A stretch of 64,000 nucleotides of DNA from Phascolomyces articulosus (taxonomy: Eukaryota; Mucoromycota; Mucoromycetes; Mucorales; Lichtheimiaceae). Each line of letters starts with the position of its first letter. The stretch's first letter is position 1. The notes below the pieces were generated by a model. That model saw only the letters and a program-made list of their open reading frames with translations, ran no database searches and was not told the DNA's origin. Positions 22,201 to 33,921 of the stretch are shown one piece after another. The stretch lies in the NCBI GenBank assembly GCA_025677815.1, contig JAIXMP010000006.1, positions 806,001-870,000 on the forward strand. The letters are read 5' to 3'. Both the position numbers and the translations under genes were made by a program.

Positions 22201-23900
22201 GATAATCCACCATCAGTGGTCAAAAACGTATCACATTCATCGTATTCTAGCAGTGTATGACCATAATGACCTACACCCATGGCCACACCAATAGCGGCAT
22301 CAGAAGAATACACTTCACCATTATTATGCAAGTCTGTCACTGAATGCATATGGAGAGCACAATCATTTTCAGTACATAATAATTCCGTGCCATCTTGGTT
22401 CTTGACATTTTTGATAGCCATCCAAGTTGACCCATCATCAAAGCTGATTCGTGTTTGCAATTCCTTTTTGGCACTACCCGCGGCGACTTGTTCATGATTG
22501 GCCACGACATTGGCCAACATAACACCTTCAACACCCTGCATACGTTCAAAATCTACAATCCCCATACCATTGCGATTGGTATAATTTAAACTGTTGATGA
22601 AAAAGGTACCATTGGAATTACTCTTGTAAAGTGAACCAAATTCGGCCGTGGGGTTGAGAAGGACATCGACTAATAAGGAATGACCTGTGGATTCTACAAT
22701 GGTATAGGCTTTTTCTTGCAAAGATGCACCTTCGGGAAATACGGCTTCGTGCCAATTTTCACCATCTTGCGATACATATAAATCCATATTGGGTTCAGTG
22801 GCAGATGGTTTGGCAGCGGCCACCATGAATCGATTGACAGCACTGACAGCAATCACACCATGCACATCGGATCCAGTACCAAAATTTACAGGTTGTGTGG
22901 TGCGAAAGAAATCTTCAGATTGTACCAATTGGAAATTTTCTGGATTAAATAAACTGGATAATCCAGCCTTTTCAGGGGATTCTACACACATCACTTCTTT
23001 GACAGGTGCATTTTCAAATTCAGGACTTGATAAACTCCATATACAAGAGGATGTATGGGTTCGAAGTAAGGTGACCTCTTCAAAGTTGTTGAGTGTATAG
23101 TACGTCTATTACCATTTTTATAAGTTATTTTCTTTTATGTTTTGTCACACACAAATAGACACGTATACACGCTTTGAGTTTCTTTCTTCTCTCTTCTTCT
23201 ATCCCAAAAAAAAACACTTACTTCATCAGCACAATCTACACCTGTCCAACCACCCAATTTACACTTGAACCCAAGGAATAAAACATAATTGGGACGTTCG
23301 GCATGGAATGATAGCTGATTAAAAACGGCGGGTTCCACGGGCGTTTCAAAGGATTGCCAGGATTTGCCTTTATCGTTCGATTTCCAGTGTGTTTTGCCTT
23401 TACTCAGCACGTAGGCCTAAATATATTTTACCCACACACAGCCCATTATTTTGTTGAGTCTATCTTCATTCCATTTTCTATATCCCATTACGATAATATT
23501 TACCTTATCATTATCATAAGGATGTTCAAAGAGATACGTGGCTTCATCGTTAGGAATTTCAGATACTTGATCCCAATGTTTCCCATGGTTTTCTGATCTC
23601 CATAAAACATGTTCGTTTGCATCAAGCCATAATACAACCTATATACAACGCATATGATATACATATATATATATATAATCAATATATCTTCATCTCTTTT
23701 CCTATGATTTTCCCCTCCTTTTCATTTAATAATAATAAAATCACTTTTGTTATTCTCTTCCTTACGTCTGAATCTTTAAAATAAAAAAACTTGTCTGGAA
23801 TATTATTAAATCCCGTTTTTTCGATCGCTACTTGCTGTGCTGATACTTGACTAATAAAGAACAATGAGGCTGCCAGCGCCACAATGAAAACGCCAAGCAT
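16290..23900 (-). CDS. vps10: Vacuolar sorting receptor Vps10/sortilin with three VPS10 modules
   Basis: Fourteen exons join in frame: 23900-23766, 23638-23504, 23416-23222, 23105-19717, 19631-19424, 19333-19283, 19211-19086, 19008-18538, 18450-18352, 18259-17652, 17558-17276, 17187-17078, 16989-16879 and 16791-16290, giving 2140 residues. Residues 1-22 are a signal peptide (MLGVFIVALAASLFFISQVS). Three sortilin beta-propellers with BNR/Asp-box repeats follow, each closed by a Cys-rich 10CC region (about 550-690, 1230-1350 and 1860-2000). Hydrophobic segments lie at about 2006-2025 and 2062-2080, with an acidic tail containing YSPL (2105-2108) and LL signals. Yeast Vps10 has two modules and 1579 residues. 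The role is to carry carboxypeptidase Y-type hydrolases from the Golgi to the endosome and recycle by retromer. An upstream Met at 23954 is possible but would spoil the signal peptide. Confidence 0.95.
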
Positions 23901-24660
23901 GTTGCTTCTTTTTCTTTTTCGAGTGGTATAAAACCACCCCAATGCGTTCCTCATATTAATAGCTTGACAATGGTGGTGGTAATATAATGTAAATAAGATA
24001 TGATACTTTCTTGTTACTGTTATATAGAAGAAGAGCACGCCAAGAAGGAAGATAATTCCCCGCATTTCATTAGTTTATATAAAAGTTGTTATTTCAAATA
24101 AATAAATAAATAAATAAAAAATCCATCCGTGTTTTTTATATAGAGAGGCATTACCCAAATAAAATATAAAATCGCGCGCGTTTTTATGTAGAAAGAAAGA
24201 AACAAAAAGAAGAAAAGAAAAGGGGAAGGAAGATAAAAAAAAGTGTGGGTTTACTAAAAGCCTGAAGCCAAGCGACTACAGCTTCAAGCTCCTGCAAAAT
24301 CGGTTAAGAAAACACCGATATATAATTCATTGGTATGTAGCGTGTGTGAAACTTTGCCTTGCGTGAGCTGTACCAAACCTTGGTGATTTGAATTTTTTCG
24401 AGCCCAATTTTTTTGGCGGGAAAAAAAAAGGGAGAGAGAGACCTGTACAAATTTTTTTAATGCAAAAAAAATATACTAAAATAGATACAAGAGTGAATCA
24501 AATCGATGGGTAATAATAGACTATATATGAATATAAATGTATGTATGATGTGTGTATATGAAAAAAAAACTAAAGAAAGAAAAGAGGGAATATAAGATGA
24601 TAAAAAGAGGAAGGGGAAGAAATGCCAAAAAAATACATCTAAATAATAATAATCACAGTA

Positions 24661-27228
24661 TTATGGACGAGGTCCAGTGGCTGTTCCTGCTTCAGCTGTC
24701 CCTGAAGTGATGACAATACTACTTTCATCACTACTTGTACTGACACGATAATTATTAAATCGCTCAATGGCTCTTGAGGGAAGAGAGGATGAAGAAGAAG
24801 ATCCTTGACCATTACTACTACTATTATGCTGACTACTATTCCGAGTTCTCATCACCCGTTGATTCAAATGATCTTCCCAGGAATGCAATTCCTGAGTACT
24901 AAGTCGATAGGATTGATGAGCACTATTATTACTGAATCGAAACATGGCACTGCGCGGTGAGGAAGAGGAAGCCAAACTTTCGGCAGCAAAACTGGTAGGT
25001 CGACTACTGCTCACAGACCGTCGTTGTTGATTCGTCACTGCTAGTTGAACGGTAGGATTCCACTGTTGTTCTCGATAGTCCATGGAATCATTAAATCCTA
25101 CCCATTGCACAGACGACACTGAGCGAGCATCCATCGAAATACGTGATAAGGGTTCATTACTAATCGAAGAATTGGCAGTGGATCCTTCATGACTGTTGGC
25201 GATCGTGGTTGTGTTGGGTGTACTCTGATTTACATTGCCAGGAATATGTAATAGACGAGAAGCACGGAATCCAAACATACTGGATCGACGTCGATCAGCA
25301 AGGCCTGCGACGGTATATCGTTTCAGAATTGAAGGAGAAGGCGTTGTTTCATCTCGATTGGCTGATGTAGGTGTCTCATTCAACCCTCCTAATCCACTGC
25401 CATTTCCACCAATAGTAGTGGTCCGTAAAGCAGATGGAATATTCAATGTAAGTCGTTTAAAACTTTGTGAACTTTCACGTCGTTGACGTCGTTGTTGAGC
25501 TGCTGTCATGGCAATTGGTTCAGGCATTTGAATATCTTTACTTTGGCGATGACTAGAAAGATCATGGTGGTGGTTGTTGCCCATGACTAGTGAGTTGGTG
25601 CGGGCATCAAAACGTGATTGAGGCATGGAGACGGAGGAATAAGAGGCACGTTGTTGATGTTGTTCTTGATGATGAACAGGAAGTCGAAAATCAGAGCCAA
25701 AGGAGAGTCGACTGAGTCGATTTTCATCACCTATGGGTACATGACTCATTTCTGGTAAACTGGCTGTTTTTGCCATACGCATACTAGTAGGACGGGATGG
25801 GGGAGGTGTGGATAAACTGAATCGGGAAGCACGATTATGAAAATAACGTAATCGTAGTTTTTGTTGTTTTCGTCTCCATAAAAAGATACCGATAATGATT
25901 CCAAGGATTGCAAGAATACCAATTACAAGACCAGCTACTCCACCTCCAGATAATCCTCCTGATTGCTGTTGTTGTTGATCTTGTTGTTGCTGTTGATCAT
26001 CATTATTGTTGTTACTACCAGTACCTCCAGTAGCTCCTGTTTCTTTTGGATTTTGACTGGATGATTTTGTTTGGCTTGGTTGTTGACTACTATTTGAACT
26101 TTTTCCTGGTGCTGCAGAGGTAGCTTTGGGTGGAGCAGATGTGGCTGTTTGATTTCCTCGGCCAGGTTCATCAGGAGGTGCTCGTTTATGTAATGTGCTT
26201 TGTATTATTGGAAGATGCCAATAGTCGACTGAATCAACAGTATCACTATTATTATTATTTTTATCAAGATGTCCTCCATAAATTAATACAGTAGAGCTGT
26301 TGAAAGGAATCAAACCATGTCCTGCCCAAGGCGGTAAATCCGTTTTCATTCGAGACCAAAATAAATCGGGTACCTGTGATAGATCCAATTGCCATGTATC
26401 ACCAAGAAGTGAATCCTGTTGTCTACCACCATAAACAATCGCTTTATCATCTTTGACAAGAGTGAAACCTGCATCCACACGATCCAATGGTAATTCATTT
26501 CCATGATTCAAACATGCTTGTTCCATCAATGTTTCTGTATCAAAACAAAAAGTACATCCTCGTCTATTTTTATTTTCTACTTTTAGTAGTGTGCTATTGT
26601 CGTCATTGTCCTCGTCGGTCATATCACCAAAACAAGAAATCAACCAGCGCCGATACAGGACAGTGCTATGACCCGCAAAACCCCGATACTGATGTTTGTT
26701 GTAATCAAGTTGAATCCATTTCATGGATGTAAATGAAAGTTTCCAAATATCATTTAATAATTGACCTTGTTCATCTCGACCCCCAATAAGATAAAGTTCT
26801 TTATCATCCTTTGTTATACTGGCTGCAGCATGATACCGCGCTGCTGGTGATTTATCGTACAATGTAGATGAGGATGATGGGGTTGTTGTTTTTATTGTGG
26901 TACCAAATAATAACACAGGCTCATGATTATTTAAAAGTGGGTTTTTGTGTTCCTGAAATATGAATTGTTGTTTTTGAACAGGTGATGGTTGTTGTTTTTC
27001 AAAAGGTATTATTTTATGATTCGCATCGATCTGTAGGGTTGTCGTCGTTATAATGGTTGTTGTTGTTAAGGCAGAAGAATGAATTGTCGGGCGGATGAAA
27101 GGTGCTGTGCCAATAATAGAAATGGTACCATTGGAAGAAGCAAGGACTGCAGCATGCTGTTGCACCTGCTCTGCTGCTGTACATGATGCAGAAAGAATCA
27201 AGGCTAGAGCAAATGAGCAAAGTAACAT
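24661..27228 (-). CDS. Kelch-repeat single-pass membrane protein with long Ser-rich tail
   Basis: A single exon of 855 residues. A signal peptide (LLCSFALALILSASCTA) leads into an extracellular beta-propeller of kelch type: ARYHAAASITKDDKELYLIGG, GFAGHSTVLYRRWLISCFG, DRVDAGFTLVKDDKAIVYGG and WAGHGLIPFNSSTVLIYGG are successive blades. A Ser/Thr/Pro/Gln linker (about 350-425, likely O-glycosylated) precedes one membrane helix (GVAGLVIGILAILGIIIGIF) and a basic WRRKQQK stop. The remaining 400 or so residues are a Ser/Arg-rich, probably disordered and phosphorylated cytoplasmic tail. Kelch membrane proteins of this layout occur in fungi with roles suggested in polarity or the cell wall, but I cannot assign a function. 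The 3' end lies about 760 bp upstream of the vps10 start, in the same orientation. Confidence 0.85.
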   Translation of the reverse strand: MLLCSFALALILSASCTAAEQVQQHAAVLASSNGTISIIGTAPFIRPTIHSSALTTTTIITTTTLQIDANHKIIPFEKQQPSPVQKQQFIFQEHKNPLLNNHEPVLLFGTTIKTTTPSSSSTLYDKSPAARYHAAASITKDDKELYLIGGRDEQGQLLNDIWKLSFTSMKWIQLDYNKHQYRGFAGHSTVLYRRWLISCFGDMTDEDNDDNSTLLKVENKNRRGCTFCFDTETLMEQACLNHGNELPLDRVDAGFTLVKDDKAIVYGGRQQDSLLGDTWQLDLSQVPDLFWSRMKTDLPPWAGHGLIPFNSSTVLIYGGHLDKNNNNSDTVDSVDYWHLPIIQSTLHKRAPPDEPGRGNQTATSAPPKATSAAPGKSSNSSQQPSQTKSSSQNPKETGATGGTGSNNNNDDQQQQQDQQQQQSGGLSGGGVAGLVIGILAILGIIIGIFLWRRKQQKLRLRYFHNRASRFSLSTPPPSRPTSMRMAKTASLPEMSHVPIGDENRLSRLSFGSDFRLPVHHQEQHQQRASYSSVSMPQSRFDARTNSLVMGNNHHHDLSSHRQSKDIQMPEPIAMTAAQQRRQRRESSQSFKRLTLNIPSALRTTTIGGNGSGLGGLNETPTSANRDETTPSPSILKRYTVAGLADRRRSSMFGFRASRLLHIPGNVNQSTPNTTTIANSHEGSTANSSISNEPLSRISMDARSVSSVQWVGFNDSMDYREQQWNPTVQLAVTNQQRRSVSSSRPTSFAAESLASSSSPRSAMFRFSNNSAHQSYRLSTQELHSWEDHLNQRVMRTRNSSQHNSSSNGQGSSSSSSLPSRAIERFNNYRVSTSSDESSIVITSGTAEAGTATGPRP

Positions 27229-28435
27229 ATAAATGAAATAATAATTATGATAACATGAAACGAGTGGAAAGGGGGGAGTTGGACTATTGTATCATTTATC
27301 GTCGTTATAGTCGTTTAGTTGGTGATTATATATAAAGATATTTATACAGAATAACAATGAGTTAATAAGTTAATTTATAGCCTATATACATATACTCGTG
27401 AAAGATAAAGACATACAAAAAGTGTTATTTTTTTTTTCCTTGTTGTTTAAGAATAATAATGAAAAGAAGGAAAACGAGAAAAAGAAGATGAACATTTACC
27501 GGAGTACACAAATAATAATAAAGATTTTCTGTGCGCGGGCTCTTTACCAACCAAGGTTACGTATTAAGACGATGAATTTAAATTAGTTGTGTAACATTCT
27601 AAACCGTTAGGTTGTGTTGCCTTAAAAAAAAACAATCCACCTTAAATGGATTACACAAAGAATCATTTTATTGTTGTAGATCCACGCTATTTTTTTATGA
27701 TGCATTTAATATAATGAGACAATTATATAAGATCTTTTGTGAAAAGAAGTTGGTGATATCATATTTCTAAGTAAAAAAGAAAAACGATTAAGCAATGGAT
27801 GTCGAGGAGAGAAAAGGCCAAGACATATATTCTTTGTGTGTACGTGTGTTATTTTAGGGGTTATGTTTGAATCGATGTATATTTAGTATGATGATGTGAT
27901 GGATACGAGTGAAATTTTTTACACTTATTTCTCCCCAACCCCCCTTTTGGATTTGATCGGGGCTAAATAGCCACGGTGTTATATATATAAAAGTGACTAT
28001 TATCCATCAAAATACATACAACACAAATTATTATAGGGAGATAAAGTGTGTGTGGATCATGGGAGAGAGAGCGAGAAAAAAAAAACTCGAGTGAAGGAGG
28101 GAAAGGGTTCATTTTAATTATTATTAATTATGATAGAAGCATCACTATGTAATGCTAAAACACCCATAGTAGCAAACAACCAGCCAACCAAAAAAAAAAA
28201 AAAAAAAAAAAAAAACTTTAAGTCATCACCATCATTATCATCCACACCAAAGAACGGCTTAACTCGAATTTTATATATAAATTTAAATAAAATTTGCTCA
28301 AATGCATTAAATTATACATGAAAAAAAGACGCATTCCTTTTTTTTCTTTTATTCTATTTAACAACCCTCTTTTTTTTCAATCAACTTGTTTATCACTCTT
28401 CTTTTTCATTCTATTTTATTTTCTAATAATCCTTT
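27229..28435. other. Divergent spacer with an A26 tract
   Basis: This is the shared 5' region of the kelch gene (minus) and the dicarboxylate translocator (plus). It contains pyrimidine-rich stretches before the translocator start, a 26-base A run at 28190-28215, and no convincing gene. Confidence 0.55.
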
Positions 28436-31188
28436 ATGTCTTGTTATCATCAAGCTATTGAAATAGCATCGAGTTCAAGTAGTACGATCACTGCAACCGT
28501 CGATGATCCCGACGAACATACCGCTTTGCTTTCTTCGTCATTGAAGGAACCCTCACCTATATTATTCGGATCGAATCGTCAAAATAGTTGTTGTAAGCTA
28601 TCGTTTTATTATTCATAACGATACAAACAGTTAATACTACCAAACACTTACACTGACGTTATTGTTGTTGTCAATTTATCAACATACAACACTGTTTTAT
28701 TTTACAGTCTCTTGGAAAAAATTATTAAATAATCAATTCGTTAGTCTCTTACCTTCCATCGTATTGGGTCTTGCTATTTGGTTTGGAATTAGTCCAAGTC
28801 CAGAATTGACTACTACAGCTATTCATTTATTAGCTGTTTTCACAAGGTATATTTTTTTTACAAAACATCCTCCCATCAAAAAAGAAAATTCACATGTAAT
28901 AATTTACCAATTGTTTATATTATTAGTTGTATATTTGCATTGATTACCACCAAAGTGGAAATCTCCATGTTGGTCTTGACGGGACTCACCCTCCTTGCCT
29001 TGACTCAGTCATTTGAATGTGAGGATCATGCGACTGGCCAATCGACAGAATGTCGCTTATGTGGTGAAATCAACCCATTAACAGGAGACTTGATTGAATG
29101 CAAAGCTTCCAAGGAGGCATTTAAACATTCGTTGGAAGGATTCTCCAGTTCAGTTGTTTGGTTGATTTTTGCTGCCTTTCATCTTGGCAAAGCCGTCGAA
29201 GTCACTCAATTAGGTCGACGTCTCTCCTTGCTAATGATTAAAGTTTTTGGTAAAAGAATTCTAGGATTGGCTTATGCCATCGTGTTATCAGGTAAAGCGT
29301 CGTTGTCTTATCATTGACCAATAGAAAATGATAGAAAAATAAAATGAGATGAGATCATGAAATATATATAATAATATCTAGAAACGGAAGAGGGAGAAAA
29401 TTGTTGTTTGAGGGAGGGAAGAGGAGAAGTGATTCTCTTCTATTATTGAATATAATATAATATACTATAAATCAATAAATGATGGATGGATGATTCACCA
29501 ACAACCCTTTTAATGATATATATTATAGAATTACTCCTAGGTCCATTTGTCCCATCCAATACAGCTCGTGGCGGTGGTATTGTATTACCAGTAGTGTCTT
29601 CGATCGCCACCACTTTAGGTTCGACGCCTTCCAATAATCCACAAATCGGTGCTTTTTTAATGTTGGTTGGATCTCATTCCAACTTGATTTCAGCATCCAT
29701 GTATCTTACTGGTAAAAATTTTTTTTGAGTCATTGACAAAAAATTAGTACTTGGGGAAGGGGGTGAGGAGAGAAGAGGAGAGAGGAGGAGAGAGGGGGGA
29801 ATGACACCTTATAATAATAATAATAATTACTTTGACTGCAATCAAATGCCAACTTGAATCCCCTTACATTTATATTTTGCAGCTTTTTTCTTCTTCCCCG
29901 TAATTTTTTTTTGGAATATGTAATGAGATTATTAACTTTTTGATATATATTTATATACGATAATGATGCATGCTGTTATTTTTAATTATCATAGGCATGG
30001 CACCAAATCCAATTGTATTAACAAAAGCAACTACCTTATTTCCTAATATTCAATTTGGTTTTCTCAGTTGGTTTGTGGGTGCAGTAGTACCTGGACTTTT
30101 TTGTGCTATCTGCCTACCATTGATTTTACGTTGGGCATGTGGACTTCAATCTAAACCGGGGGAGAATAAAGTGAGTAGTGACAGTATCATTAAACATGCA
30201 CAGACGGAATTGAACCGAATGGGTAATATGTCGATTCGGGAATGGGTAAGTGTTTATATATATTCGTCGTCGTCATCATCCTCTTTCTGTTTTAAGTTGC
30301 ACCATCATTATCAATATCATTCTTCTTGTTAAATATATGGTTGCATATTTTTCATTCTATTTTACTAACATCACGCTCAAATCTATATAGCAATTATGCG
30401 CGGTATTGGTCATGTGTTTATGTCTGTGGATCAGTGCGGGATATACAAATCTAGATGCAACACTCGTTGCATTAATTGGGATTGTTGCTCTTTTACAAAT
30501 GGGAACGATTACATGGAAAGATGTATCGAGTAATACTAGTGCTGTAAGTTGATATTTAATGATAGATGCTGGTAAAAAATAATAATGGAATAATTTACTC
30601 ATCACGCCATGCTTTTTCATAATGAATGACTGTTAGTGGGATACATTATTCTGGCTTGGTGGGTTTGTGACGATTGCACAGCAACTTTCGGAAGCTGGTG
30701 CTTCCACTTTTATAGGCAATAAGATCTCACACGCCATTGATGAGTTGGGGTTACCGCCTGTACCGGCCTTGGCTGTCGCTTACTTTTTAACTACATATAT
30801 GTTTTCTTCCCTAAGTGCGCATACTATTGCTTTTGTTGGGACGTTTTTGGATGCAGGAAGTGCGCTGGGCGCCAATCCAATGATTTTAACTGCTTTATTG
30901 GCTTATTTTAGTGCTTTAGGTGGCAGTATGGTACGGATATAATTCATTTTTTTATATATTATTTAAATTTGAATATCGCAAATATATGTTTGTTATTCAT
31001 TCTTTATTTATCTATTACTACTATTACTATAGACCAATTTTTCAACAGGAATGGCGGCCATGTATTATGCACCCGGTTATGTGCCGCGACTGAAATGGTT
31101 TGCTATTGGTTTTCAACTTGCATTGTTTTATATCATCACTTATCTTACCCTTGGCATGGGCTGGTGGAAACTTTTGGGCTGGCACTAA
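28436..31188 (+). CDS. DASS-family dicarboxylate/2-oxoglutarate-malate translocator
   Basis: Eight exons (28436-28592, 28708-28846, 28927-29291, 29529-29711, 29995-30245, 30391-30543, 30637-30930 and 31033-31188) give 565 residues. About 52 hydrophilic N-terminal residues come first, then some 12 membrane helices. Diagnostic blocks are FVPSNTARGGGIVLPVV, LMLVGSHSNLISASMYLT and the C-terminal ALGGSMTNFSTG. This is the DASS (SLC13/CitT) fold, closest in character to plastid DiT translocators and bacterial relatives, which exchange malate, 2-oxoglutarate or glutamate. In a fungus the membrane is unknown: plasma membrane, vacuole or mitochondrion are all possible. A soluble insertion with four Cys (CEDHATG...CRLCG...C) after the second or third helix could be lumenal and disulfide-bonded. 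The exact substrate is inference. Confidence 0.88.
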
Positions 31189-32560
31189 AGAGATTATTAT
31201 TATTATTATTATTATTACTATATAAGATTCTTTATTATTAGTAGATATTTTAAACGACACCATCATCACTTTAATATATATATGTACACTCTTTTTTATT
31301 TTTACATTTTTAAGTGCTATTACACATATTACACTCGTACATATAAATAATATCAATGAAAACTTGTTTCAACATTAATTTACATATAATAAACCATTTA
31401 TATAAACTCAAGAAAGGCGTTCATACTATGATTCTCATAAACTATTTAATTTTTTGGTCACATTACTATTGTTTGGATAAACATTTAACAATCCAGTAGA
31501 ATATAAATGTGTAGCATCATTAATTATGTAACCTACTGACGGGTGTTGGTTGGTTTTTATGCCGCTGATGAATCGAGTTTCTATTGTTCACTGTATGTGA
31601 GAGGATTTTTTAGATTATGTCCTTTTTGCAGTATTCATCATATCTTAGGTTTCAATGTGTATTACTTTATCCTCAAATGTAATACTTCCCAATAGCCACG
31701 TTAGTAGACTTTGTCAGAGGCATTTACCGACATTTGTTGTGACTCACTCATCTTTTGTAGTTTTCATCAATCTCCAGCTTTTACCAAACATTGTTTCTTT
31801 TTTATAATAATTGGGTTTTTTTTTTTGAGAGTTACCCAACACTTTCGCTTTGTTGCTCTGACGGCAACAGATGATGAACTTGACATATCTAATTTTAACC
31901 AATAAAGAATAATGGACCAACATGAAAATTTTCTGCATGAAATCATAAACTTTGGATATTGGTGAGGATGACCACCATCGGATCATAGAAAGCGAAAGGA
32001 AATACATACGTACTTATTCATTTTCGTATTGACGAATTATATTTTGACAATGCCTATACGTATGATTTTTCTCTTCTTTTGCGTCGAATTCCGGTTTAAT
32101 CATTTATAGTACGTATATAAAAAATAAGCTACTAATTTACTTTTGATAGAGACGAGTCATTCTACTAGTAGCAATGGATGTAGATAGGTACAATGATCTC
32201 AAGTCTTATCAGACTGAAAAAATAAGTCCTTCATACTTTGAAGACAAGCATGAAAACATTATTACACTCAATTAATATATTCCTTAAGCTGACGAAGATA
32301 TCGATAATAGGGGAATATGATCAATTTAAAACACGCATACATATAGAACATCAACGACAAATTGAAAAAACACATTCATGTTTGAGGGAGATCAAGAGAT
32401 TATTATTATTATTATTAGTTAGTTATGAAAAGAGCATGGCACCAAGTAATCTATGTTTTTTTTTTGAAGTATGATTCAGAGGAAACATGCTGTTTCTAAT
32501 ATATATAAAATAGATACAAATGAGATATATCATTCCTTCATACAACAACTACTTTACGTT
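31189..32560. other. Spacer, no gene seen
   Basis: AT-rich sequence after the translocator stop. Only short frames without splice partners are present. I see no RNA gene. Confidence 0.5.
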
Positions 32561-32582
32561 ATGCTCTGGAAAACTTCATCTA

Positions 32583-32975
32583 ACCTTGATCTTTTTTTGA
32601 TTGTTTGCTATTTTGTATTTGTATGTATAAGACTAAGAGGGAAACAAAGTTCCTATTATTTATAATATAAATGAATACCGTTTAATAGACTGATCCATCA
32701 TCTGCTACTTGAGAAATGTTAATCTTATGTATATTTACCTTGTTCTTGTACTTTTTGATTGTGTGTTTTTGTGTATATATAAAAGACTCAGGGAAATCAA
32801 AGTTCTTATTTATATAAATGATATGTGAGTTAGCAAATTCTTTCATATGACTATAATCCATTCATTATCACAGAAATGTTAATTCTATTTACCTTGTTCT
32901 TGTATATTTTTTGTGTGTTTGTTTGTTTTGTATTTTGTATAATATAGTGGAATGTAGTAGCATATACATAAATCT
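32583..32975. repeat. Diverged tandem repeat, period 154 bp
   Basis: The word ACCTTG(A/T)TCTT starts at 32583, 32737 and 32891, exactly 154 bp apart each time. Downstream words recur in the same order: (A)AGACT..GGGAAA.CAAAGTTC, ATAAATGA and GAAATGTTAAT. About two and a half units are visible, with many substitutions. I see no coding function. Confidence 0.75.
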
Positions 32976-33027
32976 ACACAAATGAAACAGGTCAATCTGT
33001 ATCTTTAGAAGTCGATGTTGATCCTCG

Positions 33028-33164
33028 TTACCCATAGTCTTCGAATTTTTCAGGTCGACCTCTCATCATCGGCTCCTAACCATACACACCGGCCCGAGCC
33101 ACTTGTATAGATTCATATAGATACTGTTCGCCCAAAATATTTTTTTGTTTCATTCGCCCATAAT
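33028..33164 (-). pseudogene. Orphan 3'-terminal coding exon with in-frame stop
   Basis: An acceptor (ACATTAG, 33165-33171) opens a frame of strong protein character: DYGRMKQKNILGEQYLYESI, then QVARAGVYG, a TAG at 33076-33078, and further in-frame sequence EPMMRGRPEKFEDYG before TAA. A donor-like CCA/GTAAGT lies about 110 bp upstream near 33270, but I find no upstream exon with similar character. Either TAG is the true end, or this is a decayed exon of a lost gene. I do not recognise the family. Confidence 0.45.
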
Positions 33165-33499
33165 CTAATGTAAATACATGTAAAAACATATAAGAACCTC
33201 GATACATACGTAGTAAGGTGTTGTTGATATATATAGTAAATTATAAATGAATAAATGTTCCATTAAAACTTACTGGACTAAATGCTTTTTTTTTCAATAT
33301 TGCTTGGTGCTATGCTCAAATTTGTGTGTGTGTGTGTGTTTTGTTTTCCCACTTTTTCTCCGTTCTTTTTTGTTTGTTTATTATACCTATACTTTTTTTT
33401 TTGCTCTTAATTGATTGATCCGCAATTACCACTACCACCACCATTACCGCTTCTTGATGATCCCTTTCTTCCATCCCTTTTCCCATAAAAGAGATTGTT

Positions 33500-33905
33500 T
33501 ACTCGGCTAGCCTGCTGGGCCAAGCAGGCAACTTTGGCTTCAGGAGAACAGCTCTCCAGAAATAAAGGCAAGGAAAAAGCTGGAAGCGGACTTGACATGA
33601 TCTGTTCCATACTACGACCAAAGGAACCGGGACAGAGTGAATATAGATTGCACATCTCCAGCCTTTGGATTCTAGCGTGAGGGGCACCAGTGATCCTTGC
33701 AGCATAAGTAGCTGACGTGGGACAAGATGCAAAATGGAGTACACTTGCGGCCATTCCACAGGAATACGTTTTTTTCTTTCCCCACTAGGTAATGCATATG
33801 ACCAGATGATAATAGGAAACAACACCAAAGAACAAGAAGCCAATTGGTATGTATATGGGATACCAAAAAGTTACCGAACTATCTGACAGGATATCAAAGT
33901 CGGTC
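33500..33905 (-). repeat. Lower arm of a 400-bp inverted repeat
   Basis: Read on the minus strand, this arm aligns along its length with the plus strand of 34100-34505. For example, CCTAGTGGGGAAAGAAAAAA at 33789 downward matches CCTAGTGGAGAAAGAAAAAA at 34211 upward. Two overlapping minus frames (33843-33499 and 33754-33407) are open for about 114 codons each, but neither resembles a known protein. The equivalent frame in the other arm has stops. Confidence 0.85.
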
Positions 33906-33921
33906 CATCGTTGTATCTAAA

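Noticed and set aside
23901..24065. N-terminal extension of Vps10 from upstream Met codons
   Set aside because: It would put basic residues (RKRKRSN) and extra sequence before the clean signal peptide starting at 23900.
28130..28321. Small ORF before the dicarboxylate translocator
   Set aside because: It runs through an A26 tract and reads as poly-lysine; no family likeness.
31711..32007. Frames of 64-87 codons on both strands
   Set aside because: Hydrophobic, AT-driven chance frames without splice sites or motifs.
33407..33866. Overlapping minus-strand frames of 64-115 codons as protein genes
   Set aside because: They lie inside the inverted-repeat arm, the partner arm breaks the same frame with stops, and the constraint seen is on RNA pairing rather than on codons.
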